From the NCBI GenBank assembly GCA_003150395.1, contig QAMI01000049.1, forward strand, positions 1-27,817: a stretch of DNA of 27,817 bases, in the 5' to 3' direction. The translations under genes and the position numbers were made by a program. The notes below the pieces were generated by a model. That model saw only the letters and a list, made by a program, of their open reading frames with translations. It ran no database searches and was not told the origin of the DNA. The DNA comes from Candidatus Gastranaerophilales bacterium. Lineage in GTDB: Bacteria; Cyanobacteriota; Vampirovibrionia; Gastranaerophilales; Gastranaerophilaceae. Of the stretch, positions 7,580 through 15,057 are shown one piece after another (position 1 is the first letter of the stretch; every line of letters begins with the position of its first letter).

Positions 7580-8293
7580 ATGAAAAAACAACATTCGTTT
7601 ACTCTTGCTGAAGTTCTTATAACACTTGGAATTATTGGAATAGTTGCGGCTATGACATTGCCATCCGTCATCGATAAATCACAGAAGTTTATACTGAGAC
7701 AGCAGTTTAAAAAAGCTTATTCAATATTATCGCAGGCTTTATTAAAGTCAGAAGCCGATTTAGGCTACAGTCCGCTTTGTTATTACAATGCAAAACAAAG
7801 TGTATCATCTTCTGATGGTTATCTTGGCGGTTCTATTAGTACAGAATGTTCAATATTGCGTGATGTTATGTTGAAAAATCTTAGTGTTATTCAAAAATGT
7901 GAGAACAATGCTTTTGTAAACCATTGTATCCCTGAATATATTGGGCTTGAAAAAGTTTATATGCAAAATGATCCAAATCTTAGCGAAGAAGAGGCTAATA
8001 ATAAGATAAAATCTTATTCAGGCTGGAGTACTTCAAATATTTTGAATACGAATCCAGCTTATGTGTTGAAAGATGGGACTATTATCATAGCAAATTCTTC
8101 TACTGGTTTTCCTCGGAATTTTGCAGTTGATATTAACGGAAAAAAGGGGCCGAATAGGTGGGGATATGATTTATTTCCAATAATCCTTGTTGCAAATTCA
8201 AATACGAATTTAATACTTCAAGGTTATGGTGGGTATCCTGTTGAGAATGGTGGTATTTCAGCACCAGAGATGGTTAGACAAATGTACAAATGA
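7580..8293 (+). CDS. type IV prepilin-like / type II secretion pseudopilin-like protein
   Basis: Protein of 237 aa that starts with a class III (prepilin peptidase) signal: a six-residue basic leader MKKQHS, then FTLAEVLITLGIIG with the conserved Glu at +5 of the mature protein, and a hydrophobic helix to about residue 27. The C-terminal 200 residues form a variable globular head with several cysteines. The N-terminus is the form seen in the many 'type II secretion system protein' or prepilin-like genes of Gastranaerophilales. It should be inserted in the inner membrane, processed by PilD and perhaps assembled into a pilus or pseudopilus. Which fibre it joins cannot be told. The ribosome-binding site AGGAG (7571-7575) lies close to the ATG. 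PilMN and PilO, encoded at 11.4-13.8 kb, could be part of its assembly machine. Confidence 0.87.
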   Translation: MKKQHSFTLAEVLITLGIIGIVAAMTLPSVIDKSQKFILRQQFKKAYSILSQALLKSEADLGYSPLCYYNAKQSVSSSDGYLGGSISTECSILRDVMLKNLSVIQKCENNAFVNHCIPEYIGLEKVYMQNDPNLSEEEANNKIKSYSGWSTSNILNTNPAYVLKDGTIIIANSSTGFPRNFAVDINGKKGPNRWGYDLFPIILVANSNTNLILQGYGGYPVENGGISAPEMVRQMYK

Positions 8294-8340
8294 TGGAAAA
8301 TCATATTTTAGCGCTCAGTTCCAATGAGTCTATGCGCTGA

Positions 8341-8563
8341 GCACCTCACCCGAATTTCTAACTTTCGCAGCGTAAAACGCGCGTGCTCAAGTTGAAATTC
8401 TGCCCTCTCCTGATTCAGGAGAGGGCTTGACGCGATAGCCGTTGGATTTTGCAAACATCACCAGAAATCGTCGACCGTACCAAGCGCCTCCGTCCTAATT
8501 CTTCACTTGCCTTGCCCTAATTCTTACAAAAGCGCTACCTGTATGACAGCTCCAATATGTAGG
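8341..8563 (-). repeat. two-module dispersed repeat, copy 1
   Basis: This region after the first prepilin gene has no gene and matches the sequence after the second prepilin gene (22270-22466). Read on the minus strand, module A starts CTACATATTGGA at 8563 and is identical to the other copy at 28 of 32 positions (8532-8563). Similarity continues more weakly for about 50 bases. Module B (8426 down to 8341) begins with a 10- to 12-bp hairpin, GCCCTCTCCTGA at 8402-8413 pairing with 8415-8426, and ends in GTGAGGTGC. The region is richer in GC than its surroundings. No coding frame or transposase is present, so a REP- or MITE-like non-autonomous repeat is the best description. Confidence 0.66.
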
Positions 8564-8580
8564 AGCACACTTCGTGTGCT
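8564..8580 (-). terminator. small hairpin at the 3' end of the sigma factor gene
   Basis: A short inverted repeat (AGCACA ... TGTGCT, loop about TTCG) overlaps the sigma factor stop codon and abuts repeat copy 1. It lacks a T run, so it is an imperfect terminator at best; it may instead be the outer edge of the repeat or an mRNA-stabilising stem. The extent is accurate to about one base. Confidence 0.35.
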
Positions 8581-9580
8581 ATTCGCCGAAGTAGTTTTTG
8601 AGGCCGACGGTGAGATGCTTGTTTTTGCAAAGCTTTTTAAGCTTTGCTATTGCGCGGTTTTCAATCTGGCGGATGCGCTCTCTTGAAACCCCGTATTGTG
8701 AGCCGATTTCATCAAGCGTTTTCTTTGCTCCGCTGTTATCAAGTCCATAGCGTAAAATCAATACATCGCGTTCCTTTGGGCTAAGTTGGTTAAGCATTTT
8801 TCTAATGTCTTCAAAAAGGTTTTCCTGCGAAACGCGGCTGTCAGGAGTAATAGTTGAATCGTCAACGATGAAATCCGCAATTTTAGAACTGTCTTCGGAA
8901 CTGCTTGCAGGAGTTTCCATGCTTATTGTGCTTTGAGCGGACTTGATAATGGAGGTAAGCTTGTTTACTGAAACCCCGAGACGATAAGCTATTTCCTGCT
9001 TTGTAGGCGTGTGACCAAGTTCTGTTGTTAAATCAATAGTTGCACGGCGAATTTTCCCAAGAGACTCAATCATGTGTATCGGAAGTCTAATAATACGGGC
9101 TTTGTCAGCAATTGCGCGGGTAATTGACTGCTGAATCCACCAGGTTGCGTAGGTAGAAAACTTGTAACCCTTTGTGTAATCAAATCTTCCGGCAGCTTTC
9201 ATAAGACCAAGGTTTCCTTCCTGAATTAAATCAAGAAATGAAAGCCCGCGTCCGATATATTTTTTTGCAATGCTTACGACCAGACGCAAGTTTGCGTTTA
9301 CAAGAAGATTTTTTGAAAACTCATCCTGTGTTTCATAAATCTTTTTGGCAAGTTCAAGCTCCTGCTCTCCTGAAAGAAGAGGAATTTTGCCGATTTGCTG
9401 TAAATAAATTTTTACACTGTCATCAGAGTTTACGGATGCCAAGCTTTCCTGAACTTTAGGATCTTCTACGGAGTGAATAATTTCATCATCTTCATCCATA
9501 GGTTCAAGTTCATGAAAGTTAACATTTTCATCAGAAATGTCTTCTGATATCAGTCCAAGTTTTTCTATTTCTTTTTTCAT
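8579..9580 (-). CDS. rpoD: RpoD/SigA-family RNA polymerase sigma factor
   Basis: Sigma70-family protein of 333 aa. Region 1.2 is at about 54-88 (DSVKIYLQQIGKIPLLS). Region 2 is at about 92-170 and includes the core-binding and melting motif GYKFSTYATWWIQQSITRAI. Region 3 is at about 172-247. Region 4 is at about 258-318, with the helix-turn-helix TLDEIGSQYGVSRERIRQIE. It has no region 1.1; the first 50 residues are acidic. The -10-reading residues equivalent to E. coli Q437, T440 and R441 are kept (Q151, T154, R155), but the residue before them is Gln instead of Arg. The -35-reading RERIRQ is intact, and the consensus promoters seen in this window fit such a factor. It is either the primary sigma or a group 2 paralogue. 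A GGAGAG site lies upstream of the ATG at 9580. rlmB and nadA lie upstream on the same strand, with a 71-base gap. Confidence 0.92.
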   Translation of the reverse strand: MKKEIEKLGLISEDISDENVNFHELEPMDEDDEIIHSVEDPKVQESLASVNSDDSVKIYLQQIGKIPLLSGEQELELAKKIYETQDEFSKNLLVNANLRLVVSIAKKYIGRGLSFLDLIQEGNLGLMKAAGRFDYTKGYKFSTYATWWIQQSITRAIADKARIIRLPIHMIESLGKIRRATIDLTTELGHTPTKQEIAYRLGVSVNKLTSIIKSAQSTISMETPASSSEDSSKIADFIVDDSTITPDSRVSQENLFEDIRKMLNQLSPKERDVLILRYGLDNSGAKKTLDEIGSQYGVSRERIRQIENRAIAKLKKLCKNKHLTVGLKNYFGE

Positions 9581-9651
9581 TTATAAAAAGCTCTCCATAT
9601 TTAAGATTATTGTAATATGAATTTTTTGATAAAACTATTTTTTTACTTTGC

Positions 9652-10392
9652 TTAACTTTTGTTTTGAATTTTTTGTCGTACGCTTTCGAAAATTATTATG
9701 CTCATTGCGTTTGAAACATTTAGGGAATTGAAATCTTTAAGCATTGGAATTTTGACTGTGAAATCCGACATTTTTATTAAAGATTTTGAAACTCCTGCAT
9801 GCTCTGCGCCCATAATTAATGCAAAATTCATATCATTATATTTGACGTCATAATAATTATCTTTCGCTGAAGCTTCTGCTGCAATTATCCACCAGTCGTG
9901 TTCTTTTAACTTTTGGACTGCGCTGGACAGGCTATTTACTTTAATAATTGGAATATGATTTACTGCCCCTGCGCTGGTTTTTTCGACAATTGAGTTGACC
10001 TGTACGTTTCTTCTGGAGGGGATAATAATTCCGTCAACACCTGCACAAACACAGGTTCTCACCATTGCCCCAAAGTTATGCGGATCTTCTATGCCGTCTA
10101 AAATAACAAGTGATGCGTTTTTTCGGGGCTGTTCCAAAAAATCATCCAAATCCGCATATTTAAGAGGTGAAATTTGGGCGATTATGCCTTGATGGTTAAA
10201 TTCTGCATAATTCTGGAATTTTTCTTTTGCAACAAATTGGAAAACAATTCCGCGCTCTCTAGCCAGGTCAATAATTTTGTTGACTTTGGCGTCGGGATGA
10301 ATACCTTTGGAAATAAGAATTTTGTTTATTTCGCGTTCACCTTTTAAAAGTGCTTCTGTTATTGCATTTTTGCCAAAAATTATGTCATCCAT
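9652..10392 (-). CDS. rlmB: 23S rRNA (guanosine-2'-O-)-methyltransferase, RlmB/TrmH family
   Basis: SPOUT-class SAM-dependent 2'-O-ribose methyltransferase of 246 aa with an N-terminal substrate-binding domain (about 1-75, start IIFGKNAITEALLKG) and a C-terminal trefoil-knot domain. All three SPOUT motifs are present: LDGIEDPHNFGAMVRT (98-113, with N106 and R112), LIMGAEHAGVSKSL (192-205, E197) and IPMLKDFNSLNVSNAMSIII (215-234, N228). The two-domain layout matches RlmB, which modifies a guanosine in the peptidyl-transferase region of 23S rRNA; TrmH-family paralogues with other targets cannot be excluded. Its ATG overlaps the TAA of nadA by one base (TAATG, 10394-10390), which implies translational coupling. 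Confidence 0.92.
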   Translation of the reverse strand: MDDIIFGKNAITEALLKGEREINKILISKGIHPDAKVNKIIDLARERGIVFQFVAKEKFQNYAEFNHQGIIAQISPLKYADLDDFLEQPRKNASLVILDGIEDPHNFGAMVRTCVCAGVDGIIIPSRRNVQVNSIVEKTSAGAVNHIPIIKVNSLSSAVQKLKEHDWWIIAAEASAKDNYYDVKYNDMNFALIMGAEHAGVSKSLIKMSDFTVKIPMLKDFNSLNVSNAMSIIIFESVRQKIQNKS

Positions 10393-11312
10393 TACTTTGC
10401 TCCGGTTTTTGAAACTTCAAGCATGCGGTCAATACATTTAATTGCTTCTTGCGCAATTTCAGGTTCAACTGTAATTTCGTTTTGTTCATGAACAAGCGAG
10501 TTGTAAACATCTTCCAGAGTATTCCATTTCATGTTTGGACAAATTATATTTTCTTTAATGAGAATAAATTCTTTTTCCGGATAATCTCTTTTTAAACGGT
10601 CAACAACACCTTTTTCGGTTGCAATAATAAACTGTTTTGCACTGCTTGTGATTGCATAATTCATAATTCCGGTTGTGCTTCCAACATAATCTGCAAGGTC
10701 AGTTACTGACTTATGGCATTCCGGGTGAGCGAGAATTTTTGCATCAGGATATTTTTTACGCGCTTCAATAATATCCTCAGGTTTTATTCTCAAATGTGTC
10801 GGACAGAAGCCGGGATATGTAATAACATTTGTTGTGCCAAGCTGAGCTTCAACCCATTTGCCCAAGTATGTATCGGGAAGGAAAAGAACTTTATCAGCCT
10901 GAAGGCTTTCGACAATTTTTACTGCATTAGAACTTGTGCAGCAGATGTCGCATTCGGATTTAACTTCGGCAGTTGAATTTATATAGCATACAGTTGGAAT
11001 TCCGGGATTTTTACTTTTGAATTCTCTAAGTTGCTGCAAATTAATCATATCAGCCATAAGACAGCCTGATTCAAGACGCGGCAGAAGGACTTTTTTAGAA
11101 GGGTTAAGAATTTTTGCAGTCTGCGCCATAAAGTAAACTCCTGCAAAGACAATTATATCAGCATCAGTTTTTGCAGCCATCTGGCTTAAATACAGTGAAT
11201 CGCCGACAAAATCCGCAACTTCATCTATTTCTACATTCTGATAACAGTGTGCAAGTATGACGGCATTTTTCTCTTCTTTAAGCTTTTTAATTTGCTTTAT
11301 CAGCTCTTTCAT
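10392..11312 (-). CDS. nadA: quinolinate synthase A
   Basis: NadA condenses iminoaspartate with dihydroxyacetone phosphate to form quinolinate in de novo NAD synthesis, using a 4Fe-4S cluster. The 306-aa protein has the three cluster cysteines in family context: C84 (SGCLMADM), C170 (GFCPTH) and C258 (IICPNMKWNTLEDVY). It also has AHCYQ at 21-25, the GDSL region at 37-40 and AHPECH at 195-200. The size matches the compact NadA of thermophiles and cyanobacteria. GGAGG lies 11 bases before the ATG at 11312. nadB and nadC are not in the window. It is the first gene of the nadA-rlmB pair and is divergent from the pilus genes. Confidence 0.96.
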   Translation of the reverse strand: MKELIKQIKKLKEEKNAVILAHCYQNVEIDEVADFVGDSLYLSQMAAKTDADIIVFAGVYFMAQTAKILNPSKKVLLPRLESGCLMADMINLQQLREFKSKNPGIPTVCYINSTAEVKSECDICCTSSNAVKIVESLQADKVLFLPDTYLGKWVEAQLGTTNVITYPGFCPTHLRIKPEDIIEARKKYPDAKILAHPECHKSVTDLADYVGSTTGIMNYAITSSAKQFIIATEKGVVDRLKRDYPEKEFILIKENIICPNMKWNTLEDVYNSLVHEQNEITVEPEIAQEAIKCIDRMLEVSKTGAK

Positions 11313-11352
11313 TTGGGGTTAGTCCTCCATTTAGTGTAAATTTATGTTAAAT

Positions 11353-11382
11353 TTGCAACCTTCAATAAAATTATTGTATAAT
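11353..11382 (+). promoter_or_regulatory. candidate promoter of the pilMN-pilO unit
   Basis: TTGCAA (11353-11358) and a perfect TATAAT (11377-11382) with an 18-base spacer, in the 113-base divergent region between nadA and the pilus genes. Transcription would start near 11389, giving a leader of about 37 bases. Confidence 0.55.
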
Positions 11383-11425
11383 AAAAATAAGAATTAAGTA
11401 CATAGGAAGATAAAATTTATAAATT

Positions 11426-13153
11426 ATGAGTGGAAATCAAATTCAAGATTTTATATCAAAACTGACAGCGGGCAACCGTCCTGATGTATTTTTATCAGTT
11501 ACCCCCGGAATTGGGCTAGAGATGATTCAAGTTGACTATGGCTCACATACGGTTAAAAATTATGCTGTCAGGCCTTTAGCATACAACGAATCCTTGAGAG
11601 AAATTTCTGATTTGGAAGAGTTTAAAAAAGATGTTACTGAAATGTTTGAGGAATTAAAAATTTCTCCGAAATGTAATGTAACAATTAACCTTCCGACAGT
11701 TTTATTCGGCTCAATAGAAATGAGCTTAATGCTTGGTGATGAAGCAATTACCGGTGCAGTTACATCAGAAGTTGAACAATCATATGTTTTTAAAAGACAC
11801 GACCCGATTGTTCAGTGGCGTGATTCTAATATTGGAACCGGCGAAAATAGAAAACTGTTTTATTCAGCTGTTCAACAACTTGTAGTTGAAAATATCAGTA
11901 ATGCTTTAACTGAAATTGGAGCATCTCTCGTAGGCGTTGAAATGTCAATGTTGTCTTCCTTAAGAGCATTGGATTATACAGGTCTTGCGTCCGAGCAAAT
12001 GAAGGATAATGTTGCCTGGAATTTGCTTACAGTAAGTTCAAACGGGTACACTCTCATTTCAATGGTAGGAAAACAGATTATTGACTACTATGAAGAACCG
12101 ATTGCAGTTAAATCTTATGATGGTGATGAAATTTATAATGTTATTTCTTCTTCTGCTCAGATTACATTGATGAGTTATCCGGCAAGCTATTTGCTTGTTG
12201 TTTCAGACACTGATTCCGTCAGCGCTGAGATGCTTGCGAAGAACTTGAATGTTGATTATTCAATTGAATATGTTGAAAATAATAAATTCAAACATAAGGA
12301 ATTTTTGGCAGTAAGTTTGGATGTTTTACCGGATAATATTTTGAAAATTTCATTGCAGGCAATTGGTGTTGCAATTTCAAAATCGTCTGATTTTCCATTT
12401 ACTTGTAACTTCCTTGCAACAGGTGAAGCTTTGGCTACTGAGGAAGTTGTCAAAATTCCAATAGGGGAAAATGTTTATGAAGTAACTCCTTCAATGGCAA
12501 TGATTATGTCGGCAGCAGTTGCAATAGTTCTTGGTATTCTTGTTGCAATACCAATTTTCGTGCTTCCTCAAATTCAGGCAAAAAAACAAGCTGAGCTTGA
12601 TGAATTGAATGCAAGTATTCAACAAATTGAAAAGCAGATTAAAGATCTTAAAGAACAGCAGCAAATGGCCGGCAAATTTAGTATCAAAAATGAAATACTA
12701 AAAGTTTTGGCAAGTAATCGCACTAAACTAATGTCATACGCCGCTATTGGCGAATCTGTGCCTGCTCAATTGTGGTTAACCTATTTTCTTACACAGGGAG
12801 ACGGGCAAATCTCTATAAAGGGTGGTGCCAGTACTGTTGAAGAGGTTTATCTCTTCTTCAAAAACGTTAAAGATTCACTTGTTAACAGCAATTTGAAACT
12901 TCAAAAGTTGGAAATGCAGTCGGATGATGTTGATGAATTTATGTCAAATATGCCTGTAACTTACGATTTTGAAATTTCAAATATTTCAGCTCCGCCTCCT
13001 GCTGCAGCAACAGATGATAAAACAAAAGGCAAAGATGGTAAGGCTGATAAGGATGCCGGTGGAAAAAACGATAAAAAATCAGGTAAATCTACAGGCAAAG
13101 CTGCTAACCTTCCGCCTGACAATAAATTGTTAAGTGACAAACCTATTAATTAA
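11426..13153 (+). CDS. PilM-PilN fusion protein (type IV pilus / T2SS alignment complex)
   Basis: Protein of 575 aa that appears to join two normally separate proteins. Residues about 20-345 form a cytoplasmic actin-like PilM/GspL-type domain, although the usual phosphate-1 loop of PilM (DIGSSS-like) is replaced by SVTPGIGLEM, so ATP binding may be lost. A single membrane helix follows (about 358-381), then a coiled coil (about 384-415) and a periplasmic alpha/beta domain (about 420-520) as in PilN. The tail (about 521-575) is Pro-, Lys-, Gly- and Asp-rich and probably disordered. PilO follows 49 bases downstream, which supports the reading as a PilM/N/O alignment complex that links the inner-membrane motor to the outer membrane. 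The only Shine-Dalgarno-like site, AGGAAG (11404-11409), lies 16 bases from the ATG, and an in-frame stop six bases upstream rules out an earlier ATG. Confidence 0.8.
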   Translation: MSGNQIQDFISKLTAGNRPDVFLSVTPGIGLEMIQVDYGSHTVKNYAVRPLAYNESLREISDLEEFKKDVTEMFEELKISPKCNVTINLPTVLFGSIEMSLMLGDEAITGAVTSEVEQSYVFKRHDPIVQWRDSNIGTGENRKLFYSAVQQLVVENISNALTEIGASLVGVEMSMLSSLRALDYTGLASEQMKDNVAWNLLTVSSNGYTLISMVGKQIIDYYEEPIAVKSYDGDEIYNVISSSAQITLMSYPASYLLVVSDTDSVSAEMLAKNLNVDYSIEYVENNKFKHKEFLAVSLDVLPDNILKISLQAIGVAISKSSDFPFTCNFLATGEALATEEVVKIPIGENVYEVTPSMAMIMSAAVAIVLGILVAIPIFVLPQIQAKKQAELDELNASIQQIEKQIKDLKEQQQMAGKFSIKNEILKVLASNRTKLMSYAAIGESVPAQLWLTYFLTQGDGQISIKGGASTVEEVYLFFKNVKDSLVNSNLKLQKLEMQSDDVDEFMSNMPVTYDFEISNISAPPPAAATDDKTKGKDGKADKDAGGKNDKKSGKSTGKAANLPPDNKLLSDKPIN

Positions 13154-13202
13154 TGTTATTCGTAAAAATTTTAAAACTATAACGGAGATTTTTTTATAAA
13201 TT

Positions 13203-13799
13203 ATGCCAGAACAAGAAATTGATACAAAAGAAATTTTATCAAAGCTGAAATACTCGGTGCTAATACTTGTGCTTACAGTAGCAGGTGTTATTGCAGCCAT
13301 TGTTATGAAGATTTATCCAACATACATGGCAATAGATGCTTTGAATAAATCATATACATCACAAACTCAGGTTCTTGCAGAGAAACAAACAGAATTGCAA
13401 GATTTGCAGGCTGCTGTTAAAAAGCAGGAAGATATGTCAGGTATTGAAAAAGAAGTCTTTGAATCATCAGATACAGGTCTTGATGCTGAAGGTGTTATTG
13501 CCAGCGAGTTTTCTGAAATTCTTGAAATTATCAGAGCAAATACGATAAAAACACGTTCTATAAATTACGAATACGACCCAAAAGATGACAAGTTTGTGCA
13601 AGGCGCAGGCGACAAATTTAATGTTGCAAGACTTAGCATGGAAATGATTGCAACCTACAAAAATTTCGAAAATTTCCTCAAAGAATTGTACAAACATGAA
13701 CATTTCCTTGACATTTCAAAAATTGAAGTTGAACCTTACGAAAAAGATAAATCAATTTTGTTAATCAACTTTGAACTTACTCTTTACGCAAAAAAATAG
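13203..13799 (+). CDS. pilO: PilO-like inner-membrane pilus assembly protein
   Basis: Bitopic protein of 198 aa: short cytoplasmic N-terminus, one membrane helix (about 17-37), a periplasmic coiled coil (about 45-75), then a compact alpha/beta domain. This is the standard PilO/GspM-like build, and pilO normally follows pilN, here the C-terminal half of the preceding fusion. It would dimerise with the PilN-like part and form the periplasmic portion of the alignment complex. GGAG (13184-13187) is 15 bases from the ATG, unusually far, and the last bases before the start (TTATAAATT) are the same as those before the PilMN gene. Its stop codon directly abuts the stop of the opposing radical SAM gene. 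Confidence 0.82.
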   Translation: MPEQEIDTKEILSKLKYSVLILVLTVAGVIAAIVMKIYPTYMAIDALNKSYTSQTQVLAEKQTELQDLQAAVKKQEDMSGIEKEVFESSDTGLDAEGVIASEFSEILEIIRANTIKTRSINYEYDPKDDKFVQGAGDKFNVARLSMEMIATYKNFENFLKELYKHEHFLDISKIEVEPYEKDKSILLINFELTLYAKK

Positions 13800-14654
13800 C
13801 TATGAAAAATTTTTAAAATCGATTGAAAACATTTGTTTCTTGTTTTTTATACAGGAGGCGCAGAAATCTGTTTCAAGAAGATTTTTTCTTGAGTAATCTT
13901 TGAAGTCTGCACCGGAGCGTCCTCTGTGGTCGTTGGCCAAAAACGGACATGTATAAACTCCTTTTGCCGTTAGTATCCTGCCGTGTTCGCAATCAAGGTT
14001 TTCCCAGTCGGCTTGGAATTCGGTTTCATTTTTTGAGTTTTTATTATAAAAATTATTTATTTTAAAATTGTTTTCAAAGGCATCAAATCCGATTTTTTCG
14101 CAAACAGGTTTGAAGCCTTCAAGAATTTTTTCTCTGCCTTCATTATAAAAATCAGTCACGCAAAGTATCGGATTAAACCCGTATTTTATCAAACTTTTAA
14201 CCGCATGCAAAACCTGACGGTAAGTTCCTCTTCCTCTGATATCGTCGCTTTTTACCTCGTTGTAGTGGTCAATGCTCAACTGAAAAATTATTTCAAAATT
14301 GCTTTCATCCTCAACGCGTTTGAGAAATCTTGCTTTCTTTTCGTTGATGAAACTTCCGTTTGTACAAATGCAAACGTTTGTGCGTTTCAGACAAAGTCTT
14401 AAAATACTGTTGAAATCCGGATGCGTCATAGGTTCAGCACCTGTCAGGTAAATGCATTCGATATTTTCAGATTTTGTGTCGTTTAAGGCTTCTTTGATGA
14501 CGTCAATTGAGATGAAATCTTTTACGTTTTTGGAAAGCGGAAAATCTATATAACAATGCTTGCAGCGTTGATTGCAGTTTTTTGCAGTTAATTCAATAAA
14601 TAAATTATTTAATTCTTTTAACTGGCAGGTTTGTGCTTGAAATAAATTTGTCAT
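13800..14654 (-). CDS. radical SAM protein with SPASM/twitch-like C-terminus
   Basis: Protein of 284 aa with the radical SAM cluster motif C27-x3-C31-x2-C34 (CNQRCKHCY) followed by TGAEPMTHPD at 71-80, the SAM-binding GGEP-type motif. The C-terminal 65 residues hold four more cysteines (C222, C236 and C265-x2-C268). These are spaced as in SPASM or twitch domains that bind an auxiliary 4Fe-4S cluster, so a peptide- or protein-modifying enzyme is more likely than a small-molecule one. The substrate is unknown; no short precursor peptide was recognised within a few hundred bases. GGAG precedes the ATG at 14654. It lies 85 bases downstream of the 105-aa gene on the same strand and converges on pilO with no bases between the two stop codons. 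Confidence 0.86.
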   Translation of the reverse strand: MTNLFQAQTCQLKELNNLFIELTAKNCNQRCKHCYIDFPLSKNVKDFISIDVIKEALNDTKSENIECIYLTGAEPMTHPDFNSILRLCLKRTNVCICTNGSFINEKKARFLKRVEDESNFEIIFQLSIDHYNEVKSDDIRGRGTYRQVLHAVKSLIKYGFNPILCVTDFYNEGREKILEGFKPVCEKIGFDAFENNFKINNFYNKNSKNETEFQADWENLDCEHGRILTAKGVYTCPFLANDHRGRSGADFKDYSRKNLLETDFCASCIKNKKQMFSIDFKNFS

Positions 14655-14739
14655 GTTTTGTTGCTCCGTTTAAATCTAATCCATTATTATTTTAGATTTT
14701 AAAGAACAAATAAAATCCGCCAACATGGTAATTGGAGAG

Positions 14740-15057
14740 CTATTTTTTAAAGTCATGCGGATTTTTGTCTCCGAGCCACTTTTGCATAACAAAATGTTCG
14801 TAACTTAACGCAAAGTTATATAGCGCATTAACAAGTGTTCTTCCGCTTTCGGACTTTGCGGTTATGAAGAAATCGCCGCATTTATTTTCGGCAAGAAGAA
14901 TTTCAGTCTGCACAATTTTGTCGACATGACCTTTCGGGTTTTTGGAGATTACAAGCCTAATCCAGTCGCAAAGAATTTTGACAGCAGTGGTTTTGCCTGA
15001 TTTAATTTCTTCCTGACGGCTTTGAATATATGTTGAAAATTCTTTTAAAATCATCAT
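14740..15057 (-). CDS. unrecognised 105-aa protein coupled to comF
   Basis: A small, mainly helical, soluble protein with no family I recognise. It starts MMILKEFSTYIQSRQEEI and ends in a Lys/Asp-rich tail. Its ATG (15057-15055) overlaps the TGA of comF by four bases (ATGA), so it is translated from the comF message. That coupling makes it a real gene and suggests a link to competence or purine-type phosphoribosyl chemistry, without telling its role. Either of the two tandem ATGs could be used. Confidence 0.75.
   Translation of the reverse strand: MMILKEFSTYIQSRQEEIKSGKTTAVKILCDWIRLVISKNPKGHVDKIVQTEILLAENKCGDFFITAKSESGRTLVNALYNFALSYEHFVMQKWLGDKNPHDFKK

Noticed and set aside
8402..8426. Perfect 12-bp hairpin as a terminator for the prepilin gene
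   Set aside because: No T run follows on either strand, the stem is over 100 bases from the stop codon, and it recurs as module B of the dispersed repeat.
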